A stretch of 64,000 nucleotides of DNA from Lumbricus rubellus (taxonomy: Eukaryota; Annelida; Clitellata; Crassiclitellata; Lumbricidae), in the NCBI GenBank assembly GCA_945859605.1, contig OX243816.1, positions 39,575,957-39,639,956 on the forward strand, given 5' to 3'. Shown here in pieces: positions 24,640 through 34,905 of this stretch. Under the pieces are notes generated by a model that saw only the letters and a program-made list of their open reading frames with translations, did no database searches and was not told the origin of the DNA. Positions within the stretch are counted from its first letter, which is position 1, and the number at the start of each line of letters is the position of its first letter. The position numbers and the translations under genes are program-made.

Positions 24640-25279
24640 CAAATATCTCGAGGTAATCGGTATCGTTTACAAAAACTATGCTACTACCGGTTGAATTGTT
24701 ATGCGAACCTCCCGTACCCCCTCCGCCCGCTATTTGCATGTACGACACCCCATTTTTATACAGGAAGACGTTACCATGAGCGGTATTATTTCCGTCACAA
24801 AATTCTATATACGTCGAAACGATATAGTATCCGGCTTTACCAGGAGTAAATCGAGTCAGTCTCGTACTGATACCACTATTGGTTTTGAATCTTACTCTAT
24901 CGAAAGAAACTCTTGTGAAAGTTCCAGCGTTTATGGCTTGACGAGTTAAAGTGTAAATGCTAAGCGCGGGACCGACTGCAGTTCGTTCATCAACGTATTT
25001 CTTATTCGTCAAATGATTATCGTTGGACGGGAAATCATCGTGATTTGTTATCAAATCAATGGCTTGACCTTAACTTAGAGCCTCATCCATTCCTGCTGTC
25101 GAAGTGTTCGTTGTAGGCAAACCTTTTATCGCATGACCACCCATTTTTAAATTTCCTGTCGCGGGGTTTGCTCCATCCAATCGGAAGAAATTAGCATTTA
25201 CTTGACTAAGAGTAACACCTCCAGCGATTACTCTTTGTGATGAACCAACATCGGTGTGACCGAATTTATCGACGGGCAT
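24640..25279 (-). pseudogene. Fibre-like protein with C1q-type head (broken)
   Basis: The first ~65 residues are nearly the same as those of the neighbouring fibre gene (start MPVDKFGHTDVGSSQRVIAG). After that comes a different head: INAGTFTRVSFDRVRF, FTPGKAGYYIVSTYIEF, GNVFLYKNGV, GSSIVFVNDTDYLEIF, which fits the beta-strand pattern of C1q/TNF-like trimeric domains. An in-frame TAA at 25,070-25,072 interrupts the stem. The end of the C1q domain is cut off by the LINE at about 24,640. Inference: a trimeric virion attachment protein. The start is preceded by the TATATATAAAATG motif shared with other genes of the element. Confidence 0.8.
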
Positions 25280-25332
25280 TTTATATATAATAATTTTTAA
25301 CGCAAGTCGTCTTGCGAATCCGTAGGGATGAT

Positions 25333-26427
25333 CTAGTCATCGTATACGTATAATTGCATTACCTGAATCCCTCGTAGAAGATCATCATCCCTTTCCGGTA
25401 CTGTAACTCTATAATATTGATACGCATCCGTAGTTGAAATATTAAAAAATGTCGGAACAGCCCCTGAAGGAGCTGAAGAATTATGTATTGGTGCAAACAC
25501 TGATCCATCATTGCTAGCGGATAGATTCCAATGAGTTACATATCCGGTTTTCAACGCAATTCTCCAAATTTTTACTGGCTCAGGACATTTAATTTGTATC
25601 CAAACAGTTATACCATCACCAGAAATCCAAGCTGCGTCGGTGAGATTAGTAAAAGCGTAGTAGGCTTTGCTTTCGTTCTGACAAGCACTTGCACTAGCAA
25701 CGAATCCTGTCACACTTACATCATCTTCCAAAGGAGGAATGTACCCAACGTGACACTTTTTCAGAGATTTATCGACGTAATTCTTTGTAGCAGCATCTTG
25801 AGCTAGAAGAGGATCACCTAAATCGGTGATATAATTATTATTCATTAGGATATTTTGGTAAACGTCGATTTTACGATCGTTAGGTGCTCTACCGATTCTC
25901 ATTATACTTTCTGCGCCCATTTTGCACAAGAATCCTTCAGTCGTTTGTAATGTAATAGGATTGTTTAACGAACATTGTAGTTTATTTCGTATACTACCTA
26001 AGATAATAGCGAACTCTTTGTTTTCTCCTCTCAAGTCCTTACAACCAATTGAGCGCAGACGATCTGAGCCAACGTTTAAGAATAGATTGCCAGTCATGGT
26101 ATCACCAGTTTTAGACACTTTCGAAGCAGTTCGTTGATCAACGAATTTCTTATTGGTCAAATGATTATCGTTGGATGGTAAATCATCGTGATTCGTTATC
26201 AAATCTATGACTTGTCCCCGACTTAGCGCCTCGTCCATTCCCGCCGACGAAATATTCGTTGTTGGCAGACCTTTAATGACGCGGCCATTCATATTTAAAT
26301 TTCCAGTCGCGGGGTTTGCTCCATCCAATCGAAGGAAACTAGCATTTACTTGACTAAGAGTGACACCTCCAGCGATTACTCTTTGTGATGAACCAACATC
26401 GGTGTGACCAAATTTATCGACGGGCAT
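25333..26427 (-). CDS. Fibre-like protein with discoidin-like head
   Basis: Intact 364-residue frame. It has a stem like that of phage tail fibres: LSQVNASFLRLDGANPATGN, the classic TGDTMTGNL repeat (about residue 110), and ITDLGDPLLAQDAATKNYVD (about 210). The last ~125 residues (VSVTGFVASASACQN, AWISGDGITVWIQIKCPEP, HWNLSASNDGSVFAPI, YYRVTVPE) look like an F5/8 type C (discoidin) carbohydrate-binding fold. The N-terminal stem is duplicated in the broken gene downstream. Inferred role: host-surface binding by the virion. Promoter-like TATATATAAAATG at the start. Confidence 0.85.
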   Translation of the reverse strand: MPVDKFGHTDVGSSQRVIAGGVTLSQVNASFLRLDGANPATGNLNMNGRVIKGLPTTNISSAGMDEALSRGQVIDLITNHDDLPSNDNHLTNKKFVDQRTASKVSKTGDTMTGNLFLNVGSDRLRSIGCKDLRGENKEFAIILGSIRNKLQCSLNNPITLQTTEGFLCKMGAESIMRIGRAPNDRKIDVYQNILMNNNYITDLGDPLLAQDAATKNYVDKSLKKCHVGYIPPLEDDVSVTGFVASASACQNESKAYYAFTNLTDAAWISGDGITVWIQIKCPEPVKIWRIALKTGYVTHWNLSASNDGSVFAPIHNSSAPSGAVPTFFNISTTDAYQYYRVTVPERDDDLLRGIQVMQLYVYDD

Positions 26428-26444
26428 TTTATATATAATAGTTT

Positions 26445-26876
26445 TTAATGCAAGCCGTTTATAACTTCTTGAAAACCCATTCCATCACCCACCATCTTCG
26501 TCACATACAGACACAAATGGCCACAAAATACTTCGTTATCGGGTTGTATTCGCTCGCTGTTATATAACACTGGACGGCGTAAATACTTTATCAGTTCCAG
26601 AGGGGGAGGAAGGCCGTAAATATCGAAACATATTTTCTCATTACCGCTCTTTAAGAAAGCGCACCAGTGCGATCCTTCCCCTTTAGAATCGTCTAGATTC
26701 AATATCCCACACTCATTCCGTCCAGGTTTCTTCGGCAGCTCGTCTCTGAGAAATACTGCTCTGAAATTATTGATGATTAGCTTCTTCGCCGCTTCGATTA
26801 GATCCACGTTCGATAAAGCAATATTCGGTAGTACTACACCCTCAACATTTATGCCTTTGTAGATCTTAGAACTCAT
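26445..26876 (-). CDS. Adenain-like maturation cysteine protease
   Basis: About 143 residues. The adenovirus-protease layout is visible: GSHWCAFLKS (catalytic His), CFDIYGLPPP (Asp), IQPDNEVFCGHLCLYV (oxyanion Gln then nucleophile Cys). Polintons and adenoviruses use this enzyme to process capsid precursors. I choose the start at 26,876 (MSSKIYKG), because it abuts TATAAAATG as in the neighbours; the longer frame from 26,888 would start inside the end of the HNH gene, whose stop overlaps this motif. Intact. Confidence 0.88.
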   Translation of the reverse strand: MSSKIYKGINVEGVVLPNIALSNVDLIEAAKKLIINNFRAVFLRDELPKKPGRNECGILNLDDSKGEGSHWCAFLKSGNEKICFDIYGLPPPLELIKYLRRPVLYNSERIQPDNEVFCGHLCLYVTKMVGDGMGFQEVINGLH

Positions 26877-26877
26877 T

Positions 26878-27570
26878 TTATATTTCATCTAAATGTTTTA
26901 AAAAGTAATACGCTTTTACTTCCTGCATGACATATAGCCAGCGATCAATTTTGTTTGATTTTTGGATATTTTTAAGTGCTAGCAACGGACGTATATTCTT
27001 CCAATTCATAGCATTAATAAGCTCTTCTTCATCTAACAAGTTGAACGATGATATTGGTAAAACATGATCGAGATGCCAAACAGAACCGTGATTTTCCATA
27101 GTCATTCCTACTTCTAACTGAAATTCAATCCACTTAGTAAATATTTCAAAGTCAACACCGATAAGTTGCCGCGTCGTTTGTGATTTCGATTTGCCTTTTA
27201 ATACTTCACCAAGCCTACTCCTCATATTTTTAAGTAGTTTAAACCCTGGGTCGTATTGCTTTCGAGATTCAGAATACGAGTGATTATATTTATATTTACA
27301 TTCTTTACATTCATTATCTGTCCCATCTTTACGACATCTATTGTTTACATATTCTAATATGTTCTTTTCTTTCTTACATCGACCGCAAACTTTTTTATCT
27401 TTTGTTTCCTTAGTCTCTAGTCTCGAGTATTTTTGTCTAAGTTCCTTCACTTTGATATTTTTACACGTTTTGCAACTAGAATAATACCCGCTCTTATTTG
27501 ATTTATCTGTATGAAATTCGTTTAAGTTTTTTTCCATCTTACATATGGTACACACTTTAGAGTCATCCAT
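26878..27570 (-). CDS. Zinc-ribbon/HNH-type endonuclease-like protein
   Basis: 230 residues, intact. Two N-terminal CxxC...CxxC zinc knuckles (CTICKMEKNLNEFH, SCKTCK; CGRCKKEK, ECKECK) precede a C-terminal HNH-like centre VWHLDHVLPISSFNL with NWKNIRPLLALKNIQKSNK, the usual tail of HNH nucleases that spot asparagine and histidine residues. Related proteins occur in large DNA viruses and phages. Its job here is unknown; nicking or resolving DNA during replication or packaging is a guess. It overlaps the protease start, so the two are tightly packed. Confidence 0.75.
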   Translation of the reverse strand: MDDSKVCTICKMEKNLNEFHTDKSNKSGYYSSCKTCKNIKVKELRQKYSRLETKETKDKKVCGRCKKEKNILEYVNNRCRKDGTDNECKECKYKYNHSYSESRKQYDPGFKLLKNMRSRLGEVLKGKSKSQTTRQLIGVDFEIFTKWIEFQLEVGMTMENHGSVWHLDHVLPISSFNLLDEEELINAMNWKNIRPLLALKNIQKSNKIDRWLYVMQEVKAYYFLKHLDEI

Positions 27571-28260
27571 TATATATATATTTTTTCTTTAAATAGTTTT
27601 CAACGAGTAGTGACCATAAGATAACGTGCTTATACCATCTTGCATTATTACCCGTTTAACGTCGTCTGCAGATAATGCAACTTTATTAATTTCTTCCGTA
27701 TAAATATCGTGATGATAAGATCTAATAACGTGCATCCTTCGTTGTTGTTCTTTTTTACTAAATAGGCAATCTCTATAATCTTCGTGAGTAATAGTTTTCT
27801 GGACAACATTCTTCTTAATACCTTTACATTTCTTGTGCTCATCTCCAGCAGCCATCTTATAAGAATACAACTTTGCTCGCAACCCGATAAATTCTTTTAT
27901 CTGTTTCCCACTAGTTTCATCCTTGAACATTCCAATAACTTTCTTATTTACTCCAACCTCAATACCAGATGGATGATCTCTCGGGTATTCACTCGTGTCG
28001 AATCGAGCTTTAATATCTTCTGCGATATCTGAGTAAAAGTCTTCAGTTTTAATTTCGTATGCCAAAAAATCTGTGTCGGTGAATAAAAGCTTGGCCCTAT
28101 CTCCGTACTTGGTCTTGATGTAGTTATAATTGAAATCATACATTAAAGTTTTACTCAAGTCTAAAATACACATGCCAAGATAGATAGGTTTATTATAGAA
28201 TAATTTAGTTCTTTTCATGTGAACGGCTATTAGATTTTCATCGAAAATGGTACAACTCTC

Positions 28261-29847
28261 CAGTGGCGGCTCTAGGTTTTTCCAACAGGGGGGGCAATGG
28301 GGGGGCAAAGGGACGTTATGGGGGGTCAGCTTAAAGCCTGGCCTATAAAAACCTATTGCACAACATACATGAATCCACACAGAAGGGCACTGAAAAGTTA
28401 TCTTTCGTAGCGACGGTAGCGACAACCTTAAGCTATACACATAAATATCAATTTTGAAAACAGAATAACTTAATTTACAATTCAAACATCAATTAGACAC
28501 AATACATGTACATACAGTTAATGAAGAGCAAGTTTACGATTGTTGTGCCTCGACTGGACTTCTTTCATGCCTCCCTTGCCCTGATATAAATGGAGGATCG
28601 TCTCCAGTCTGGCTTTCAGAAAATGTCTGTAATAAACAAATAAGACAACATTTACAATTTGCCACATCTTGATATTCAAACTCAGCAAACTGTACAATGT
28701 AATATGGGTTATCAGTAAAGGCTGTCACTAGCGGCCCACCAGGCAGCCCTGAAATCTCAAATACTAACGAACCACAACTCACGTGATTGCCGGTCCTCAA
28801 GTATACATTATTACATTCTGACTACTCCATATATGGGGAACCTCAAATGGCAGAACTCCTACAAACTGTCAGTGATTATATTATAAGCTTACCTAATTAC
28901 TATAATTTTATTTAGGCGTGGTGTAGGTCAGCGTCGAGGCCATACAATAGTAAGGCAAATGTTAGTTATAGTAAGGGGTACAGTTAAGTATTTCGATTGA
29001 CAGTAGCTTTTGCTATAAAAAGCGTGTACATTTATATTTAACATAAAGGTAAAGCGATTTTCTGTAGCGGCCGTTTAATGGCCTCGGCCATCTTCATTTT
29101 GCAATGAAATGATCGAGTGAGAACCTGCACCACCGCTCGTCCGTTTAAATGAAAAAACGATTACCACATTATACATATAGTTACCCACCTGAGATTCATC
29201 CAGATTTTCTACATTCGATTCAAAATCTATGATATCGTCGGGCAGTTCATCGTCCAACAGCGCGATCGAGCAACTCGTGCTCTCTGAAGTGACCACCACA
29301 GAGTCCAAAGTTAATGAAATGTCGGCAGAAGGTTCCTTTGTAACGCTAAACCTAGGCACAGATTCGTCTTCATTTCTAGCCCTCTTTTTCGGTTTACTGA
29401 ACATTTGTCTAATATCACTCATTTTAAGTTATTCTTAACGAACACGTGAAAGTTCTGTAACCGACCGCGTGCGAATCAATCGCATGAAAGAAAGATTGAC
29501 CGCAATGACCAGAACTTCCGGAAGAGCTTTAACGCAAATAAACCAACGAACCTAAATACATAGTTCATACCAAAGACAAAGACTTACGAGCATGCCATTA
29601 TTGACTAGATATATCATATATGAGCAAGTAAGTAAGTGTTGTGTAAGTAATAATTACTAACGCGAAAATATAATATTAATAAGTGAATCTTTAATTATGT
29701 CTAAGCAAATAACTTGAAATAAGTAAGCAGTATGTAACACATTTTGCAATAAATTGGACGCAAAAATCTGGGGGGGCAACTGGGGGGGCACGAGCTCAGC
29801 AAGGGGGGCAGCTGCCCCCCCTGGCCTCCCCTGTAGAGCCGCCACTG
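28261..29847. mobile_element. hAT-like element inserted in Polinton polymerase
   Basis: Ends CAGTGGCGGCTCTAGG and GTAGAGCCGCCACTG, flanked by a perfect 8-bp duplication CAACTCTC (28,253-28,260; 29,848-29,855). G-rich subterminal blocks (GGGGGGGCAA) sit at both ends. Removing the element and one duplication reunites the polymerase frame. Confidence 0.95.
29075..29422 (-). pseudogene. hAT transposase N-terminal exon remnant
   Basis: Starts MSDIRQMFSKPKKRA, an opening common in zinc-finger MYM/hAT transposases, followed by an acidic serine-rich stretch; a donor-like GTGGGTAACTA follows QVG. No catalytic domain is present in the 1.6-kb element, so it is a deleted, non-autonomous derivative. Confidence 0.55.
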
Positions 29848-32800
29848 CAACTCTCGTAATTAGGTTTTGCAGCTAGTTTGATAGCCTCCTTCTCTTGACA
29901 AACTAATCTTACATCAACACGATTTTCAATGTTCTCACAAGTTTTTCCAAAAACACTGTTATTCATTAACTTGAAAAAGTCTTTCTCGAAGTCATTAGTA
30001 GCTTTCGTTCTAAGAGCCGTATTTAAATCGATATCCTTTTTCAACCAATCACTTTCTTCGAATTGTATACCTCTATGCACTTTTGTTATTTTCAAACCTA
30101 AGCTCTCATACAGCTTCAGATTATCGTAGTGTAGCACATATTTCTTTTTATCGTTTAAGTTTGGTATTAACTTTATGACTTTATCAATCTCAATGCTTTC
30201 AGGAGCTAACGGATAATCGTTATGCAGGTCGTGTAACTCTTTAGGGTATTCCAAATCAACTTCCAATATGCATGGAATAGTTCTCCAATTTTTTATATCA
30301 GCTTCACTCATCCATTTGAATCCGTGAGTAGGTAAAGGTTTGATCATAGCCCATCCATATAGATTATTCGCGTCCAGGTAAGTGATAAATGTAGAATTTT
30401 CGTTACTATTGAAATCGCTCATATATTTATTATTCGCTTTCCCGTAACGATTTGATATTGTGCTCACTCCTCCTCTCATCCCTTGCTTAATCATCAGAAT
30501 CATATCGTAATCACTCAATAACTCCAATTTCACGTCTGTCAATTTTAAAGCGGCATCCCAGGCTAAGCCAGGAGATGTAAAATACCATGCAGGGTCAAGC
30601 GTATAGTTCTTCATACACACGTCTCTAAAGTTTTCGAAAACATCGGCAAGTAGAAGAACATCCGAAACGTTGTACAAATCGTGATAATCTCTGAATGTTT
30701 TGCATCCAAATTCTTTCCATACCGTTTGTGCATGCTCGTAGTCTTCATCGCTAATATTCGAGTCATTTAGCTTAGAATAGAAAACGGATTTAGGTGGTAG
30801 TTCGGTTTCATTAAAGGTAGTAAATGAATCGACGTAGTCATAAGGATATATGCCTTTTCTTAGCAAAAGATCGAGCTTCTTTCCTGTATATCGTTTCCCA
30901 ATATTTCTACATTGGTCTTTGTGAAGATTCTTCGATAAGGCATCGAGACTAGAAGCCATAAATTTAAAACTATCGATAAAGCGTAATTCGCGCTTGACGG
31001 TAATCTCTTTTCCCTCTTTATTTACAAACTTATCGACTACAACTTCTCTGCTAAAAGATATATACTTTTCCTCGTTATTAGGTATGCAGTTAATTTTCTC
31101 TCCATTGTCACCTCTCAGTTTCTTAATGAACAGATGGCAATCGTACCCGGAAAGATTATGAAACACAATGGGAAAGAACTTTGGACATTTATAGTTTATA
31201 TTACAACTGTTATGAGCAGCACCTCTAAATTTACCGCTAAGATGACAGTGATCTCTCACTCGGTCTTCACCCAACGTTCCTTCGCAGATATGACATATAG
31301 TAGCTCCATCAAAACACTTCTTGTCCTCTTATGTAAATATCATCTTCTTAGGGAATTTGAATTGATTATAGATTCGTTTTATATTCTCTTCGAGTTTATC
31401 TACAAATATTTGACCAACATCATCATCTTCGCTTTCAGCCGTAAACGTCACAGGATCTTGAGAATATACACTATCGTCGAAACATTTGATGTAATAACAA
31501 AAGGAGCTAGGAATATGCTTTTGATATTTATTAGTGTACGACAACTCTGGATTTGGTTGGCATGTATCGATCGGTTTGATGTAAGACTCAAAGTCAGCAT
31601 ATACAATAAACGGAACCCTCATAGATCTGTTATAATTTTTAAAACTTAACATAATCCCTGGCTCTGGCATTTCGATTTTTTGTGCGTTATGTTGTGAGCA
31701 GTACTCATTATGCCTGCTAAGTGCATCTATAGTTGTGTAACCACTCATACATCTTCTACAGTAGTGCATCGAATGAGTCCCCAATGTCATCAATTTATTA
31801 AAGTTCTTAATCCAACAATAATGCTTCCTATCTCCATCAGATATGATAAGTAGATCAACACAAATATCGCTTTCACACTTAGATAGATAAAGCGGGTAGA
31901 CAAATTTGTCGTAACCAAATACATTAACACTAAGATTATTATTTCTCTCAAATTTACCTATCACATTAGCATCCGCAGCAACTGGAAACTCAATACCACT
32001 CCAATTAAGTTTCTTATATTGTTCTTTTAAATCTTTCGTAATTCTCTCCGGATGACTATCCGTTGGATTCAAAGCTCTAGTAATACTCCATTTGAAACAT
32101 TCTTCGTCGTCGTTTTTCATATTTATAATAGCCTTTTTATTAGCTAAGAAGTTAGGAAGCGGAATGTAAGAACTACCTCTTAAGGGTGTATATTTTACCG
32201 TATTTATATCTAATTTCACAACAGCTTTAAATCTCCAATTACTTCCACGCATCTGAAAACTAGCAATAGACTCCATAATTTTATCCTGCTTTCTGCTGTA
32301 TATTTCATTCAAGTCGGTTGCTTCTAAAATAACTTCTGCCCTGGAAACGAATGGTATATCCTCAGAATTCACTATTCCAGATTTCATATCGACGCGTTCC
32401 ATAGTACAAGTAAGAATTAAATTAGTCTTTGTCTGACGATTACTCGATAACAGATTAACTACCTGCGGTCTGACGAAATCAAGAAACGACGAGGCATCCA
32501 TTCCATTAATTCCATCTATTCTATATTGCTTGGTGAATCCTTTAATAGCCGACGCGGTTTCTCGAATTTTAATTTTATCAAATATCCTGGAAACAGTTGA
32601 TTTCAACGATTCCAGTTTTTCATTAACTGCTCGTTCAGGCACGTAACTAAGTAACCAATCCGCAAAATCATTTATTTTGGATCTAACCTTATTTTTGTAT
32701 GTTCTCGTAGGCACTACTGGCTTGTACTTTCTAGGCGTAAGCGTAGGAACCTTAATGTCAGGAACCGGTGAATCAAGCAATTGTTCAACATGGTCCATAT

Positions 32801-32916
32801 TTCTTAAACTACTTTTCTTTAAATACATTTTATCTTACCACGCAAAAATATTAATACACTATCTATCTCTCATACACTTTAATTTCGTATCTATCTCTCC
32901 AGACATTTCCGTTATG

Positions 32917-33192
32917 CTAAGCTATGATGCCAGCACTCTGGCCATACGCCTTAGCGGCTTTATACATCGATGGATACGCGGTAACAACACCAGTCTCTCG
33001 ATCTATGATATCTACTCTTCTCGGTTGTTTCCTGATACTACCCAGCGTGTCATGTCGATATGTCACAGACTTGTAGTCCGTCGGAAGAATATTCTTTTCG
33101 ATCAATACAGCTATAAGTTGAGGTTTGCTGAGATGTGAAGTGCCAGTAACATTGTTCTGATTGGCTAACATTCTAAGCTCTGGTAGCTTCAT
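32917..33192 (-). CDS. Small SAP/HeH-domain protein
   Basis: 91 residues. The N-terminus MKLPELRMLANQNNVTG followed by LSKPQLIAVLIEKN has the helix-extended loop-helix pattern of SAP/HeH DNA-binding motifs. The remainder (DTLGSIRKQPRRVDI, SMYKAAKAYGQSAG) is basic and reads like a short intron-encoded NUMOD-type helix. Lies between MCP and polymerase genes with a TTTAAAG...TATATATT start motif. Probably DNA binding; function in the element unknown. Intact. Confidence 0.7.
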   Translation of the reverse strand: MKLPELRMLANQNNVTGTSHLSKPQLIAVLIEKNILPTDYKSVTYRHDTLGSIRKQPRRVDIIDRETGVVTAYPSMYKAAKAYGQSAGIIA

Positions 33193-33215
33193 AATATATA
33201 AGTATTCTTTAAATC
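33193..33215 (-). promoter_or_regulatory. Polinton gene-start motif (SAP gene)
   Basis: TTTAAAGAATACTTATATAT then TATG at the start; same layout as upstream of other genes in the element. Confidence 0.5.
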
Positions 33216-34507
33216 AATTTTAAATACACTACACTCATTTTCTGTCCATCCGATTGGAACTGCAGCAACCTATCTGAAATTACGACAGCATACGCTTCGG
33301 TGTCGGCTGGTACTGCCGCATTGAAAAGAGCCTTAATCTGAATATCAACGACTGAAGATTTCAAACGCTCGGATTGTTTGCTTACATCGAACACGAAAAG
33401 CGGATATAATTCTTTATAATCTACAGGTGTTATATTTCCTTGCGTAATCAACCGATCCATACCATAGAATTTTTGACTAAAGGAGGACGCGTCTCTGTAC
33501 GCTCTGGAGAATTGTTGATTAGGAAACGACAGGTTATGATCGACAGCAGGATATCTTTCTTGATTCATCATCACATATATGTTCTTGAGATCGCAGTGAT
33601 TAAATAGCGACGGATTACTTTCCTGATTACCGCTACGGTCCGTCTGAAATCCTATGATGATATATCTAGGTTTCTCCGGTGATGTTTTAACGCTTAATCT
33701 CCAACTGAAACTTGTCGACTGAGGAACTGTTATCGTATCGCATTGACGAGCTCTATACGCAACTGGCAACGTTAATTTTGATTCAATCGTCTTATACAGC
33801 TGCATTCGTTCCATGTCGGAAGGAATAACGTGTGGAATAAACCATGAAATTTTGTTTATCGCAACTTTTCCAGCAGCTGCAGCGTTACTTCGGAATATGG
33901 AATCATCGTCAGCTTTACGAACTAAAGTCAGCGTCTGTTTAAAACCGTAAATAATCTTGTCGTAGTCATCGCAAAATCCGAAAATATGCTTCAACGGAAC
34001 AATAAAGCTGAACATTCCTTTAGTGTTTGGTCTTTGAATGAGAAAACTTTGTCTAGTGGAAAAGCCGTGGTTGTCCGCAATAACAGCAGTCGCACCAGTG
34101 TCTTTATACCACAGCTGATTTAAGCCTTGAGTCAACTGAAAATCGTTTGGATACGTAAGTAAACCGAGCATCGTTGTAGCTTGACCCGGATGAAATAGCG
34201 TTTCGATTTCTTGATTAGATAACTGATAGGATATTTGACTGAATAGATGCATAAGCCCATTATTCGTAAGAGCGATTGCATCGGCATTAACGTATGCGGT
34301 GTCATCTGTTTTAATTAGTCTTCCTTCGAATTGCAGATACGACTCTGCTGGGTGACTGTATAAGTCTTGTAATTCAATATTTATTCTTATTTCCCCAGAA
34401 CTGTTAAGATTAGTTCTCGCTACAGGTTCGTACTCGTGCCATTCGTATCGCTCGATACCTTCATCGATCAATGGTTGCTCTGTGAATCTTAGAATATCGG
34501 ATTGCAT
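33209..34507 (-). CDS. Major capsid protein (double jelly-roll)
   Basis: 432 residues, intact. Family features visible: RINIELQDLYSHPAESYLQF near the start, FSFIVPLKHIFGFCDDYDK in the middle and PRYIIIGFQTDRSGNQESN, FNHCDLKNIYVMMNQERYP in the second half, all typical of Polinton/adintovirus hexon-like proteins that form pseudohexameric trimers. I choose ATG 34,507 (MQSDILRF) over 34,519, because the longer reading only adds residues encoded by the TATAATAAAATG start motif. Its presence shows the element descends from, or is, a virus. Confidence 0.93.
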   Translation of the reverse strand: MQSDILRFTEQPLIDEGIERYEWHEYEPVARTNLNSSGEIRINIELQDLYSHPAESYLQFEGRLIKTDDTAYVNADAIALTNNGLMHLFSQISYQLSNQEIETLFHPGQATTMLGLLTYPNDFQLTQGLNQLWYKDTGATAVIADNHGFSTRQSFLIQRPNTKGMFSFIVPLKHIFGFCDDYDKIIYGFKQTLTLVRKADDDSIFRSNAAAAGKVAINKISWFIPHVIPSDMERMQLYKTIESKLTLPVAYRARQCDTITVPQSTSFSWRLSVKTSPEKPRYIIIGFQTDRSGNQESNPSLFNHCDLKNIYVMMNQERYPAVDHNLSFPNQQFSRAYRDASSFSQKFYGMDRLITQGNITPVDYKELYPLFVFDVSKQSERLKSSVVDIQIKALFNAAVPADTEAYAVVISDRLLQFQSDGQKMSVVYLKLI

Positions 34508-34531
34508 TTTATTATACATATATCTTTAAAT
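34508..34531 (-). promoter_or_regulatory. Polinton gene-start motif (capsid gene)
   Basis: TTTAAAGATATATGTATAAT followed by AAAATG. TTTAAAG plus a TATA-like run touching the ATG recurs at most gene starts of the element. Confidence 0.55.
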
Positions 34532-34554
34532 AAGAAAATAGATTTAAGCAATTT

Positions 34555-34884
34555 TCAAACCACCTCGTTTAAGCGTTTTACTAGATCTTGAATTCTAATA
34601 GCTCCACCCGTCGATCCGAGTAATCTAGCTAGAATGACTTTAGTTTCCTGAGTTATAGGCTGTTGAGCTGTAGTTGGTGGACGTATCTTATTGAGTAATC
34701 GTTTTCCAACGTCGATCGCCTTATCCTAAGCAACACCCCCAATCTCTTTCACAGCTGTGCTCGCAATTTGTTTGGCTGCATTCGATGTTAGTAGTCTCTT
34801 GAGAAATCCTGCAATGGAATCGAATATACCTGCTCCACCGACAACGTGTACTTTTTTATAACTTCTTTTCGCAACGACCAGCAT
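34555..34884 (-). pseudogene. Small minor virion protein-like frame with one stop
   Basis: A 109-codon frame broken only by an in-frame TAG at 34,726-34,728. The N-terminus is basic (MLVVAKRSYKKVHV) followed by a glycine/hydrophobic stretch GGAGIFDSIAGFLKRLL that could form an amphipathic or membrane-active helix; the C-terminal half is IRPPTTAQQPITQET and GAIRIQDLVKRLNEVV. No family recognised with certainty. Position between capsid and other virion genes suggests a minor capsid or core protein. Confidence 0.6.
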
Positions 34885-34905
34885 TTCTATACCATTAATT
34901 TTTAA

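Larger units (their letters stand above)
27589..32798 (-). pseudogene. Polinton protein-primed DNA polymerase B, interrupted
   Basis: Frame order on the minus strand: N-terminal region, 3'-5' exonuclease (YADFESYIKP; HNLSGYDCHLFI; YHDLYNVSDVLLLADVFENF), zinc segment (ICHICEG, RDHCHLSG), palm motif A (YLDANNLYGWAM), motif B (KLMNNSVFGKTCEN) and motif C (LLFTDTDFLAYEI). Family B enzymes of this type replicate linear DNA from a terminal protein. Breaks: an in-frame TAA at 31,329-31,331, and a hAT element at 28,261-29,847 between motifs B and C. Motif C reads DTDF where DTDS is usual. I favour a start at 32,798, which follows TTTAAAG, over the upstream ATG at 32,828. Confidence 0.93.
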
